NCBI GenBank assembly: GCA_003244205.1
Contig: QHBW01000032.1
Coordinates: forward strand, 28,157 to 92,156
From: Solirubrobacterales bacterium
Lineage (GTDB): Bacteria; Actinomycetota; Thermoleophilia; Solirubrobacterales; Solirubrobacteraceae
Direction of reading: 5' to 3'
DNA length: 64,000 nt
In this document: in pieces, positions 57,037-64,000 of the stretch
Layout: each line of letters starts with the position of its first letter
How positions within the stretch are numbered: position 1 is the stretch's first letter
Program-made: the position numbers and the translations under genes
Notes under the pieces: generated by a model
Databases searched by the model: none
What the model saw: the letters and a program-made list of their open reading frames with translations, nothing else
Told to the model about the DNA's origin: nothing

Positions 57037-58332
57037 ATGGCAGCGACCACCAGCTCTCTGTCGACCGTCTATCCCCTCGGTAGCCGTGTCAACGAGCGCG
57101 GCGCGCTCGAGGTCGGCGGCTGCGACGTGGTCGAGCTGGCGGGGAACTTTGGCACCCCGGCCTACGCGCTGGCCGAGGACGACCTGCGCGCCCGTGCCCG
57201 CTCGTTCATGCGCGCGCTCGCGGACCGCAGCCCCGGTGGAGAGGTGCTCTTCGCGTCCAAGGCGCTGCCGTGCGTCGCCGTGGAGCGGATCTTCGTCGAG
57301 GAGGGGCTGGGATGCGACGTCGCCTCCGGGGGCGAGCTCGCGCTCGCGCTACGCGCCGGCTTTGCGCCTGACCGCATCTACCTGCACGGCAATGCCAAGT
57401 CTCCCGAGGAGCTAGGCCACGCGCTGCAGGCGGGGGTGGGAACGATCGTGATCGACAACCTCGACGAGCTCGAGGCGCTCGCTCGGCTCGGTCCCGAGCA
57501 CCAGCGCGTGTTGCTGCGCGTGACCCCCGGTGTGCACACCGACACGCACGCTTCGATCGCGACCGGGCAGACGGACTCGAAGTTCGGGGTCGCGCTCGCG
57601 AGCGCCCCTGACGCAATCGCGAGGATCGCGGCGGTCCCCGGGCTCAAGTTGGCGGGTCTGCACATCCACCTCGGATCCCAGCTGATGGACACGCGCGTGT
57701 TCGAGCTGGCCGCGGCCGCGATCGCTTCCCTGGGGGAGTTCCCCGTCTACGGTCTCGGGGGCGGACTCGCTGCCGCCCACGTCGAAGGTGCGCATCCTCC
57801 CGCGATCGAGGACTTCGTGGCGGCCCAGGTTGCGGCCGCCGACCGCCACCTCGGAGCCGGCCGCCGGCTGGTGCTCGAGCCCGGGCGTTCGCTCGTGGCC
57901 AACGCCGGCGTCACGCTTTACACGGTGATGTCCGTGAAGCGCAGCGCCTCCACCTGGGTCGCGGTCGACGGGGGGATGTCGGACAACCTGCGTCCGATGC
58001 TCTACGGGGCGCAATATGAGGCGCAGGTCGCCGACCGGCTGCTTCAGTCCGGCGGATCCGGTGAGCATTGCGTGCTGGCCGGCAAGCACTGCGAGTCCGG
58101 CGACGTGATCGCGCGCGACGTGGTCCTCGATGCCCCGCGCGCCGGCGACGTCGTCGTCACTCCCGCCACCGGCGCCTACTGCCACGCGCTGGCCAACAAC
58201 TACAACGGCGTGCCGAGGCCGCCGGTGATTCTGTGCCGGGATGGGGATGCGCGCGTGGTGGTCCGGCGTGAGACCTACGAGGACCTGCTGGCCCGCGAGC
58301 AGCCCGGCGACGACGCCGACGACGGCGCGTGA
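57037..58332 (+). CDS. lysA: Diaminopimelate decarboxylase
   Basis: 431 residues. PLP lysine at Lys75 (LFASKALP), HGNAKSPEEL, TDSKFGVAL, GLHIHLGSQLMD, LEPGRSLVANAGVTLYTV, and the C-terminal CESGDVIARDV and GAYCHALANNYNG. It makes L-lysine from meso-diaminopimelate. ATG 57037 is favoured because CATAAT (57022-57027) could be the -10 of a leaderless message; ATG 57016 would overlap the divergent start. First gene of lysA-hom-thrC-thrB. Confidence 0.93.
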   Translation: MAATTSSLSTVYPLGSRVNERGALEVGGCDVVELAGNFGTPAYALAEDDLRARARSFMRALADRSPGGEVLFASKALPCVAVERIFVEEGLGCDVASGGELALALRAGFAPDRIYLHGNAKSPEELGHALQAGVGTIVIDNLDELEALARLGPEHQRVLLRVTPGVHTDTHASIATGQTDSKFGVALASAPDAIARIAAVPGLKLAGLHIHLGSQLMDTRVFELAAAAIASLGEFPVYGLGGGLAAAHVEGAHPPAIEDFVAAQVAAADRHLGAGRRLVLEPGRSLVANAGVTLYTVMSVKRSASTWVAVDGGMSDNLRPMLYGAQYEAQVADRLLQSGGSGEHCVLAGKHCESGDVIARDVVLDAPRAGDVVVTPATGAYCHALANNYNGVPRPPVILCRDGDARVVVRRETYEDLLAREQPGDDADDGA

Positions 58333-59555
58333 CGGCAGAACCCTTCTCCGTCGGTCTGCTCGGCCATGGCACCGTCGGCTCCGCGTTCGCGGAGCTGCTG
58401 GAAGCCCGCGCGGACGCGGTCGTACCGATCACGGGCCTGCGCCCCGAGCTCGCCGGTGTGCTCACGCGCTCGCGCGGGGACTTCGACGAGATCCTCGAGC
58501 GCTCGCAGCTGATCGTGGAGCTGCTCGGCGGCGTCGAGCCCGCGCGCGAGTACGTCCTGCGCGCGATCGCCGCAGGACGCCACGTCGTCACCGCCAACAA
58601 GCAGCTGCTCTCCCAGCACGGCGAGGAGCTGTGGGCCAGCGCGCGCGAGCACGGTGTGCAGCTGCGCTTCGAGGCGGCGGTCGCCGGCGTTGTGCCGGTC
58701 ATCCGCGTGCTGCAGGAGTCCTTCGCCGCCGCCGCGATAGATCGCGTCCACGGCATCGTGAACGGCACCACCAACTTCATTCTCTCTGAGATGGCGCGCA
58801 CCGGCGCCGACTACGAGCAGGCGCTGGCCGAGGCCAAGCGGCTGGGATACGCGGAGGCCGACCCCGGCGACGATGTCAGCGGGCGCGACGCTGCCGCGAA
58901 GATGGCGATCCTCGCGCGGCTCGCGTTCGATTCGCCGGTGCATCTCGACCAGGTCCCCTATGAGGGCATCGAGCGGATCACGCCAGACGACCTCGAGTAC
59001 GCCCGCGAGTTCGGCCTCGGTCTCAAGCTGATCGGCACCGCCGAGCGGATCGACGGCGGACTCAGCGTGCGCGTGCACCCAGCCTTCCTCTACGCAGGGC
59101 ACCCGCTGGCGTCCGTCGCCGGACCGTTCAACGCCGTCACTGTCGAGTCGGCCGCGATCACCGAGGTGACGATGTCCGGGCCGGGGGCCGGCGGGCCGCA
59201 GACAGCATCCGCCGTGCTCGGCGATGTGATCTCGGCGATGATTCCACCCGCCTCGACGCCCGAGCCCTCGCAGCGCCTGGAGCTCGTGGAGGACGTCGCC
59301 TCGGCTTTCTATCTGCACCTCGAGGTGGCCGATCGGCCCGGCGTGCTGGGACAGGTCGCCCAGCTGCTCGGGTTGCAGGGAATCTCGGTCAAGTCGGTCG
59401 TCCAAAAGGGCCTGGGCGAGAACGCGCGCCTGGTGATGGTGGTTCATCCCACGCTCGAGTCGCGCTTCTTCGCGGCCTGCGCGCTGATCGAACGCCTCGA
59501 CTTCCTGCGCTCGGCGCCGCGCGCGATCCGCGTGATCGAGGAGGAGTTCGTGTGA
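58329..59555 (+). CDS. hom: Homoserine dehydrogenase with C-terminal ACT domain
   Basis: 408 residues. Rossmann [17 protein letters not shown], catalytic region [31 protein letters not shown] and the substrate-binding [26 protein letters not shown] (in part). Residues about 325-408 form an ACT domain ([20 protein letters not shown]) for feedback control by threonine. It reduces aspartate semialdehyde to homoserine. GTG 58329 overlaps the lysA stop (GTGA). Confidence 0.95.
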   Translation: MTAEPFSVGLLGHGTVGSAFAELLEARADAVVPITGLRPELAGVLTRSRGDFDEILERSQLIVELLGGVEPAREYVLRAIAAGRHVVTANKQLLSQHGEELWASAREHGVQLRFEAAVAGVVPVIRVLQESFAAAAIDRVHGIVNGTTNFILSEMARTGADYEQALAEAKRLGYAEADPGDDVSGRDAAAKMAILARLAFDSPVHLDQVPYEGIERITPDDLEYAREFGLGLKLIGTAERIDGGLSVRVHPAFLYAGHPLASVAGPFNAVTVESAAITEVTMSGPGAGGPQTASAVLGDVISAMIPPASTPEPSQRLELVEDVASAFYLHLEVADRPGVLGQVAQLLGLQGISVKSVVQKGLGENARLVMVVHPTLESRFFAACALIERLDFLRSAPRAIRVIEEEFV

Positions 59556-60589
59556 CTGGTGTGATCGAGCGCTATCGCGAGGAGCTGCCCTTTGGCGCCG
59601 ATGATCCGATCGTGAGCCTGGAGGAGGGCTCGACGCCGCTAGTCCCCGCCCCCGCCTTGTCGGCGATCGTCGACGCCGAGGTGCTGCTCAAGCTCGAGGG
59701 CGCCAACCCGACCGGGTCCTTCAAGGACCGCGGCATGACCTGCGCCGTATCGGCGGCGATGCGGGAGGGCGCACATGCGGTGATCTGTGCCTCCACCGGG
59801 AACACCGCGGCAAGCGCCGCCGCCTATGCCGCGCGCGCCGGGCTGACCGCCGGCGTGATCGTCCCGGAGGGCAAGATCGCCACAGGCAAGCTGGCCCAGG
59901 CGCTGATCCACGGCGCGCGGGTTGTGGCGCTGCGCGGCAACTTCGATCAGGCGCTGGCGCTCGTGCGCGAGCTGGTCGAGCGCCACCCGATCGCGCTCGT
60001 CAACTCCGTCAACAAGTTTCGCCTCGAGGGACAGAAGACGGCGGCGTTCGAGCTGCTCGACGAGCTCGGCGAGCTCGATGCTCTCTGCATCCCGGTCGGC
60101 AACGCCGGCAACATCACCGCCTACTGGCAGGGCTTCCACGAGCGGGGCGCCGCGCCGCGGATGCTCGGCTTCCAAGCGGAGGGGGCAGCGCCGCTGGTGA
60201 GCGGTCATCCCGTCGAGGAGCCCGAGACGATTGCGAGCGCGATTCGCATCGGCCGTCCGGCACGCTGGGAAGAGGCGATCAGCGCGACCGTCGACTCGCG
60301 CGGCGAGATCCGCGCCGTCTCCGATCAGGAGATCCTCGACGCGTACCGCATGCTGGCGGCGGGGGAGGGCGTCTTCTGCGAGCCCGCATCGGCCGCCTCG
60401 GTCGCCGGGCTGCTGCGATACGGCGCCGATAGCGCCCGCCGGGTCGTGTGCGTGATCACCGGTCACGGGCTCAAGGATCCACAGACCGCGATCGACTCGG
60501 CCGCCGCGGGCGGCCCGGTCGGCGTCGCGGGCGGGATCGTCTCCTGTGAGGCGGAGTTGGGCGCGCTCGAGCAAGCCGTTCTCGGATAA
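59552..60589 (+). CDS. thrC: Threonine synthase
   Basis: 345 residues. PLP lysine at Lys58 ([12 protein letters not shown]), [20 protein letters not shown] phosphate-binding loop region, [16 protein letters not shown] and [15 protein letters not shown]. It converts O-phosphohomoserine to threonine. GTG 59552 overlaps the hom stop. The protein is of the short actinobacterial type. Confidence 0.94.
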   Translation: MTGVIERYREELPFGADDPIVSLEEGSTPLVPAPALSAIVDAEVLLKLEGANPTGSFKDRGMTCAVSAAMREGAHAVICASTGNTAASAAAYAARAGLTAGVIVPEGKIATGKLAQALIHGARVVALRGNFDQALALVRELVERHPIALVNSVNKFRLEGQKTAAFELLDELGELDALCIPVGNAGNITAYWQGFHERGAAPRMLGFQAEGAAPLVSGHPVEEPETIASAIRIGRPARWEEAISATVDSRGEIRAVSDQEILDAYRMLAAGEGVFCEPASAASVAGLLRYGADSARRVVCVITGHGLKDPQTAIDSAAAGGPVGVAGGIVSCEAELGALEQAVLG

Positions 60590-60594
60590 GCGCC

Positions 60595-61455
60595 GTGCGC
60601 CGCCGCCGCGCCATCCGGGTCCCCGCCTCCTCCGCCAACCTCGGTCCTGGATACGACGTGCTGGCGGCCGCGCTCTCGCTGCACCTCGAGCTGGAGGTGC
60701 AGGAGACGGGGGACGAGCTGGCGGTGCAGACCGACCTGGCGATTCCAACGGGACGCGAGAACCTCTGCGTGCGCGGCTTCGAGCGTCTACGCCCCGCCGA
60801 TGGTTTCAGCTTCCGCATCCGCTCGCAGATCCCGCTGAGCGGCGGGCTCGGCTCGAGCGCCGCGGCGATCCTGGCGGGGCTGATGGCGGCCGACCACATC
60901 TTCGAGCTCGACGCCGACGTGGAGGCGCTCGCGGTCGAGCTGGAGGGACATCCCGACAACGTCGCGGCAGCGCTGCACGGCGGCTTCGTCGTCTGCGCAC
61001 CGGGGCGCGCCGCGGTCCGGATGGAGCCGCCGACCGGCCTCGAGGGAGTGCTCGTGATCCCCACCGAAGCGGTGGCAACAGAGGCAGCGCGCGCGGCGCT
61101 CGCGCCTGAGGTCCCGCGCGAGGCGGCGGTCTTCAATGTCGCCCACACCGCCGTGTTGATGCTCGGGCTGGCGCGCGGCGATTGGGACCTGGTCTCGGCA
61201 GGGCTGCGCGATCAGCTTCACCAGGATGCGCGCGCTCATCTCTATCCCCGCTCACACGCGCTGCTGGAGCGCGCACGAGAGCTCGGGGCGCTTGGGGCCA
61301 CGATCTCCGGCGCGGGACCGACGGTGCTCGTGTGGTCACACTACGAGCTCACCGGCTCGCTCGTCGAAGGCCTGCGCGCGCAGACCGACGGTTGGGCGGA
61401 GGTCAGGCGGGTGACCTTCGAGTCCCAGGGCGCGCGCGTCGCGGCGCTGGCCTGA
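60595..61455 (+). CDS. thrB: Homoserine kinase
   Basis: 286 residues, GHMP kinase. RVPASSANLGPGYDVLAAAL front motif, ATP loop IPLSGGLGSSAAAILAGL, and the C-terminal ISGAGPTVLVW. It phosphorylates homoserine for ThrC. GTG 60595 follows thrC by five bases. The stop is followed by a short dyad GGGCGT (61456-61461) / ACGCCC (61473-61478) shared with the convergent kinase gene's end. Confidence 0.94.
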   Translation: MRRRRAIRVPASSANLGPGYDVLAAALSLHLELEVQETGDELAVQTDLAIPTGRENLCVRGFERLRPADGFSFRIRSQIPLSGGLGSSAAAILAGLMAADHIFELDADVEALAVELEGHPDNVAAALHGGFVVCAPGRAAVRMEPPTGLEGVLVIPTEAVATEAARAALAPEVPREAAVFNVAHTAVLMLGLARGDWDLVSAGLRDQLHQDARAHLYPRSHALLERARELGALGATISGAGPTVLVWSHYELTGSLVEGLRAQTDGWAEVRRVTFESQGARVAALA

Positions 61456-61470
61456 GGGCGTCAAGTCCAC

Positions 61471-62781
61471 TCACGCCCCGGGAAGCTTGACGGCGAATGT
61501 CGAGCCCGTTCCGAGCGCGCTCGTCACCTCGGCCGTGCCGCCCATCGCCTCGGTCAGCTGCTTGACGATCGCCAGGCCGAGCCCGCTTCCCACCTGCGGC
61601 CCGTCGCCGTCGCGCGCTCCCGCACGCGTGTGCAAGTAGAAGCGTTCGAACGCGCGCGGCAGGTCCTCCGCTGCGATCCCTGGCCCGTCGTCGGACACCT
61701 CGATACGACCGGGCGTGACGCGCACGCTGACCGTGCCATGCGCCGGCGTCACGCGCATCGCGTTCTCGACCAGGTTGGAGACCGCCTGCAGCACGCGGTC
61801 GGCGTCGCCGATCGCCGGCGCCGGCCCAGTCGCCTGCAAGTGCACCTCGAGACCCAGCTCGCGGGCCGGGCGCTCAGCCCGGCGCACGGCCTCGGCGGCG
61901 ACCTCGCAAAGGTCGATCGGTCCAGTGGCGACCGGGAACGTGTGCTCCTCCAACCGCGCGAGCGCGAGCAGATCGGCGACCAGGCGCTCGAGGCGCCCGG
62001 CCTCGCGTTCGATCACGGGACCAGCCTCAGCGGCCGCGAGCGCGCCGTCCTCGAGCGCCTCCGCGTAGCCCCGGATCGAGGTCAGCGGCGTCTTGAGCTC
62101 GTGCGAGACCGAGAGCAGAAAGGAGCGTTCCGACTCACGCGCCTGGCGCAGCTCATCGGCCATCTGATTGAACGCTCCGGCGAGCGCGCGCAGCTCGCCG
62201 CTGCCCTCCGCCGGGATCCGCGTGGGCGACCGTCCTCCGGCGAGCGCCCTGCTAGCGTCGGCGACCCGCCGAACGGGCCGGGCGATCGCGCGCGCGAGGC
62301 CGAAGGCGATGATCGCCGCAAGCGCCGCTCCGACGGCCGCCGCGATCAGGAACGCCGCGAAGAAGGGCGAGAAGTCGCCGCCGAATCCCGTGGCGGGACG
62401 AGACGCCACGACCACCGTGCCATCGCCGACTGCTTGCGCGGCAAAGGTGCGCACAGCGCCCTGGAGGCTCGCTGTCCCCTTCGCCGAGCCGTCCGCCGCG
62501 AGCGCCTGCGCCGCGCTTGCCGGCAGCTGCTGCTGTGCCTGGGTGAGGCTGAGACGCACGAGGCGCTGGCCGCCTGCGCGAACCGCGAGGAGGCGGCCAC
62601 GTCCCGGCAGCCCCAGCGACGCGCGTTCGGCGAACAGCTGCGCCTGGCGGGCCAGCGCGTTCTCGGCGCTGCGGTGCGCAGCCGCACGAACGAGCACCTC
62701 GCCGACCGCCAGACTGACGAGCACCGACACCAGGACGGCCGCCGCCACGCCGGCGAAGAGGCGCCCGCGCAGTGTGCTCAT
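61471..62781 (-). CDS. Sensor histidine kinase
   Basis: 436 residues from ATG 62781. Membrane helix GVAAAVLVSVLVSLAVGEVL, an extracytoplasmic domain (35-138), second helix PFFAAFLIAAAVGAALAAII, HAMP (ARPVRRVADASRALAGG), phospho-acceptor His227 in SVSHELKTPLTSIRGYAE, N box NLVENAMRVT, G1 VSDDGPGIA and G2 GSGLGLAIVKQL. It autophosphorylates in response to an unknown envelope signal. The start overlaps the regulator stop (ATGA). Confidence 0.94.
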   Translation of the reverse strand: MSTLRGRLFAGVAAAVLVSVLVSLAVGEVLVRAAAHRSAENALARQAQLFAERASLGLPGRGRLLAVRAGGQRLVRLSLTQAQQQLPASAAQALAADGSAKGTASLQGAVRTFAAQAVGDGTVVVASRPATGFGGDFSPFFAAFLIAAAVGAALAAIIAFGLARAIARPVRRVADASRALAGGRSPTRIPAEGSGELRALAGAFNQMADELRQARESERSFLLSVSHELKTPLTSIRGYAEALEDGALAAAEAGPVIEREAGRLERLVADLLALARLEEHTFPVATGPIDLCEVAAEAVRRAERPARELGLEVHLQATGPAPAIGDADRVLQAVSNLVENAMRVTPAHGTVSVRVTPGRIEVSDDGPGIAAEDLPRAFERFYLHTRAGARDGDGPQVGSGLGLAIVKQLTEAMGGTAEVTSALGTGSTFAVKLPGA

Positions 62782-63452
62782 CGCGCGAGCGCCTTGTAGC
62801 CCGAGCCGCGAACGGTGCGGATCAGCTCGGGCCGGGCCAGCTTCTTGCGCAGCTGGGCGATGTGGACGTCGACGGTGCGCGTTCCTCCGGGGAAGTCGAA
62901 GCCCCACACCTGCTCGAGCAGGCGTTGGCGCGACAGCACGATGCCGGCATGCTCGAGCAGGCACGCGAGCAGGTCGAACTCCTTCGCCGTCAGCTCGATG
63001 GCCGCGCCGTCCACTGTGACCTCGCGCGCATCGTGGCGCAGCGCGACGTCGCCGGCTGTCAGCGTCTCGCCGCCGTGCACTGCCCCGGATGCCGCCCGCC
63101 GCAGCACTGCTTTGATCCGCGCGACGAGCTCGCGCGGAGAGAAGGGCTTGGTGACATAGTCGTCGGCTCCCACCTCGAGTCCGGCGACGCGATCGGGTTC
63201 CTCGTCGCGCGCAGTGAGCATGATGATCGGCAGCTGGGAGCGCGCGCGGATTCGACGGCACACCTCGAAGCCGTCGATGCCGGGGAGCGCGATGTCGAGC
63301 ACGACCAGCGCGACCGGGTGCCGCGACAGCTCGGCCAGCGCCTCCTCGCCGCTGCGAGCCCAGACGACGGTGTAGCCGTCGCGGCGCAGGTAAGTGCTCA
63401 CCAGCGCGCCGATCGGCTGCTCGTCCTCGACGACCAGGACGGTCGTGCTCAT
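62778..63452 (-). CDS. OmpR/PhoB-type response regulator
   Basis: 224 residues. Receiver domain with the acidic pocket VEDE, phospho-acceptor Asp53 in VVLDIALPGIDG, Thr/Lys switch (LTARDEE, YVTKPFSPREL), then a winged-helix domain (LTAKEFDLLACLLEHAG, GGTRTVDVHIAQLRKKL). ATG 63452 begins STTVLVVEDEQP; longer frames upstream lack a start with homology. It should be phosphorylated by the kinase encoded downstream. Confidence 0.94.
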   Translation of the reverse strand: MSTTVLVVEDEQPIGALVSTYLRRDGYTVVWARSGEEALAELSRHPVALVVLDIALPGIDGFEVCRRIRARSQLPIIMLTARDEEPDRVAGLEVGADDYVTKPFSPRELVARIKAVLRRAASGAVHGGETLTAGDVALRHDAREVTVDGAAIELTAKEFDLLACLLEHAGIVLSRQRLLEQVWGFDFPGGTRTVDVHIAQLRKKLARPELIRTVRGSGYKALAR

Positions 63453-63501
63453 GGCTGCGACGATGACACTCGCAGCACGATAGGAGCACTCGCGGACCGC
63501 C

Positions 63502-63532
63502 GCCTGCCCGCGCGCCGCTTGCGCGGGCAGGC
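63502..63532 (-). terminator. 12-bp perfect stem upstream of the response regulator
   Basis: GCCTGCCCGCGC (63502-63513) and its exact complement (63521-63532) around a 7-base loop. On the minus strand it follows the small gene ending at 63587 and precedes the regulator gene, so it may terminate the former or sit in the regulator leader. Confidence 0.55.
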
Positions 63533-63551
63533 CCTCCAGGCGGTCAGGCGA

Positions 63552-63573
63552 CCCGTCGACGTGCGTCGACGGG
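63552..63573 (-). terminator. 9-bp perfect stem, second hairpin
   Basis: CCCGTCGAC (63552-63560), loop GTGC, GTCGACGGG (63565-63573). It lies 14 bases after the stop of the small gene at 63587, the best position for that gene's terminator. Confidence 0.55.
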
Positions 63574-63586
63574 GCAACGGGCACCG

Positions 63587-63856
63587 CTAGTGCGCGAGAC
63601 CGGGCGGGGGTTGGAACGCGCGCACCTGGCGGGCGGCGGCGTTGACCGGCCGCAGCGCGAAGGCGATCTCACCGGAGTGGATATCGCTCAGGCTCGCCTT
63701 CTTGCCCATGTTGCGGACCTTCGTCTGGGCGTCCACCGGGATGCTGACCGTCGTGCCGTCGAGCTCCTTGAGCGTCAGCGAGCTTGCGCTGACCGACTGC
63801 ACCGTGCCGCGGTAGAGCTGGAACTCGTGAGTCTGGCCCTTGACGTAGATCTTCAC
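63587..63856 (-). CDS. Small hypothetical protein, DUF5666-like
   Basis: 89 residues. The beta-rich sequence FQLYRGTVQSVSASSLTLKELDG and VSIPVDAQTKVRNMGKKASLSDI has the pattern of DUF5666/OB-like domains that occur in exported or metal-linked proteins. GTG 63856 is the only start in the visible frame; it lies eight bases after the stop of the next gene upstream. Function unknown. Confidence 0.6.
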   Translation of the reverse strand: MKIYVKGQTHEFQLYRGTVQSVSASSLTLKELDGTTVSIPVDAQTKVRNMGKKASLSDIHSGEIAFALRPVNAAARQVRAFQPPPGLAH

Positions 63857-63864
63857 GTCAGCGC

Positions 63865-64000
63865 TCAGCAGACGGGAACGCAGCGGATTGCGCAGCGCCC
63901 CGAGCGGGCCGCCAGCACGATGTCGTCGCCGTCGACGTACAGCGACCCCGGCGGCTCGCCCCAGTGCTCCAGCATGCTCGCCCGCAGGTCCGGCTCCAGA
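63865..64000 (-). CDS. C-terminal end of an unidentified gene (continues beyond window)
   Basis: On the minus strand an open frame enters at the window edge and ends in TGA at 63865-63867, giving 44 residues including SMLEHWGEPPGSLYVDGDD and ending AIRCVPVC. The acidic, non-random composition and the tight spacing to the following small gene suggest a real gene. Too little is visible to name it. Confidence 0.5.
   Translation of the reverse strand, partial: LEPDLRASMLEHWGEPPGSLYVDGDDIVLAARSGRCAIRCVPVC

Overview
The window is a high-GC chromosomal segment, almost certainly from a deep-branching actinobacterium of the Thermoleophilia / Solirubrobacterales type. This rests on the GC-rich codon use, a CarD-type RNA polymerase regulator, the PspA-PspAA-PspAB-HtpX set, numerous ECF sigma factors, a remnant of the PSPA...ALGGTGYAA exported-protein family, an actinobacterial-style c-di-AMP riboswitch, and the order radA-disA-...-ispD-ispF-...-cysS-rlmB-sigH. 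That order is best known from Firmicutes and appears to be kept here with local insertions. There is no rRNA, CRISPR array, prophage or intact insertion sequence. One tRNA (Thr, UGU) is present.

Layout. 1-11.8 kb: DNA repair, second messenger and isoprenoid block (radA, disA, carD, ispD, PHP phosphatase, ispF, two oxidoreductases, GNAT), a minus-strand lipid pair, then cysS, rlmB and a SigH-type sigma factor. 11.8-19.4 kb: a small gene cut short by a 19-bp triplication, a secreted beta-propeller/PASTA protein, molybdate transport (modABC with its own HTH-TOBE regulator), an M23-like exported protein and a PMT-type mannosyltransferase. 19.4-24.5 kb: cydAB behind a small conserved gene, an ECF sigma factor and a zinc anti-sigma factor, then a DoxX-like membrane protein and a COG4315-type lipoprotein. 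24.5-31.9 kb: a secreted lipase beside a truncated lipase remnant, tRNA-Thr, an acyltransferase fused to half of a GpsA-like domain, two more ECF sigma loci (one with an RskA-type anti-sigma) and a rhomboid protease. 31.9-43.8 kb: glycosyltransferase, cobalamin-type binding protein, carbinolamine dehydratase, CNNM/CBS protein, RNase D, a 0.5-kb structured intergenic region, beta-oxidation genes (3-hydroxyacyl-CoA dehydrogenase, thiolase, acyl-CoA dehydrogenases) and exonuclease VII. 43.8-52.1 kb: a large Ntn-hydrolase of the penicillin acylase family, a CW-binding-repeat lipoprotein, a third acyl-CoA dehydrogenase, a c-di-AMP riboswitch controlling a second M23-like protein, and a thioesterase whose 3' end has expanded into stop-containing repeats. 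52.2-64 kb: phage-shock proteins and HtpX, Lgt, the lysA-hom-thrC-thrB amino-acid operon, and a two-component system.

Links between genes. DisA (0.8-1.9 kb) makes c-di-AMP. The riboswitch at about 50.2 kb should read it and control a cell-wall protein, so producer and sensor sit in one window. Two near-identical palindromes, GACTG(A/G)CCA(G/A)TC, lie in the promoter regions of the thiolase and of the third acyl-CoA dehydrogenase and suggest a local TetR-type fatty-acid regulon. Two paralogous M23-like proteins (17.2 and 50.3 kb) carry the same replacement of the two zinc-binding histidines by acidic residues, pointing to a distinct subgroup and not random decay. The most promising unexplained items are those M23 variants, the PlsC-GpsA chimera, the structured 36.96-37.45 kb region with three Shine-Dalgarno-like leaders, the apparent ATT start of carD, and two cases of short tandem duplications remodelling gene 3' ends.
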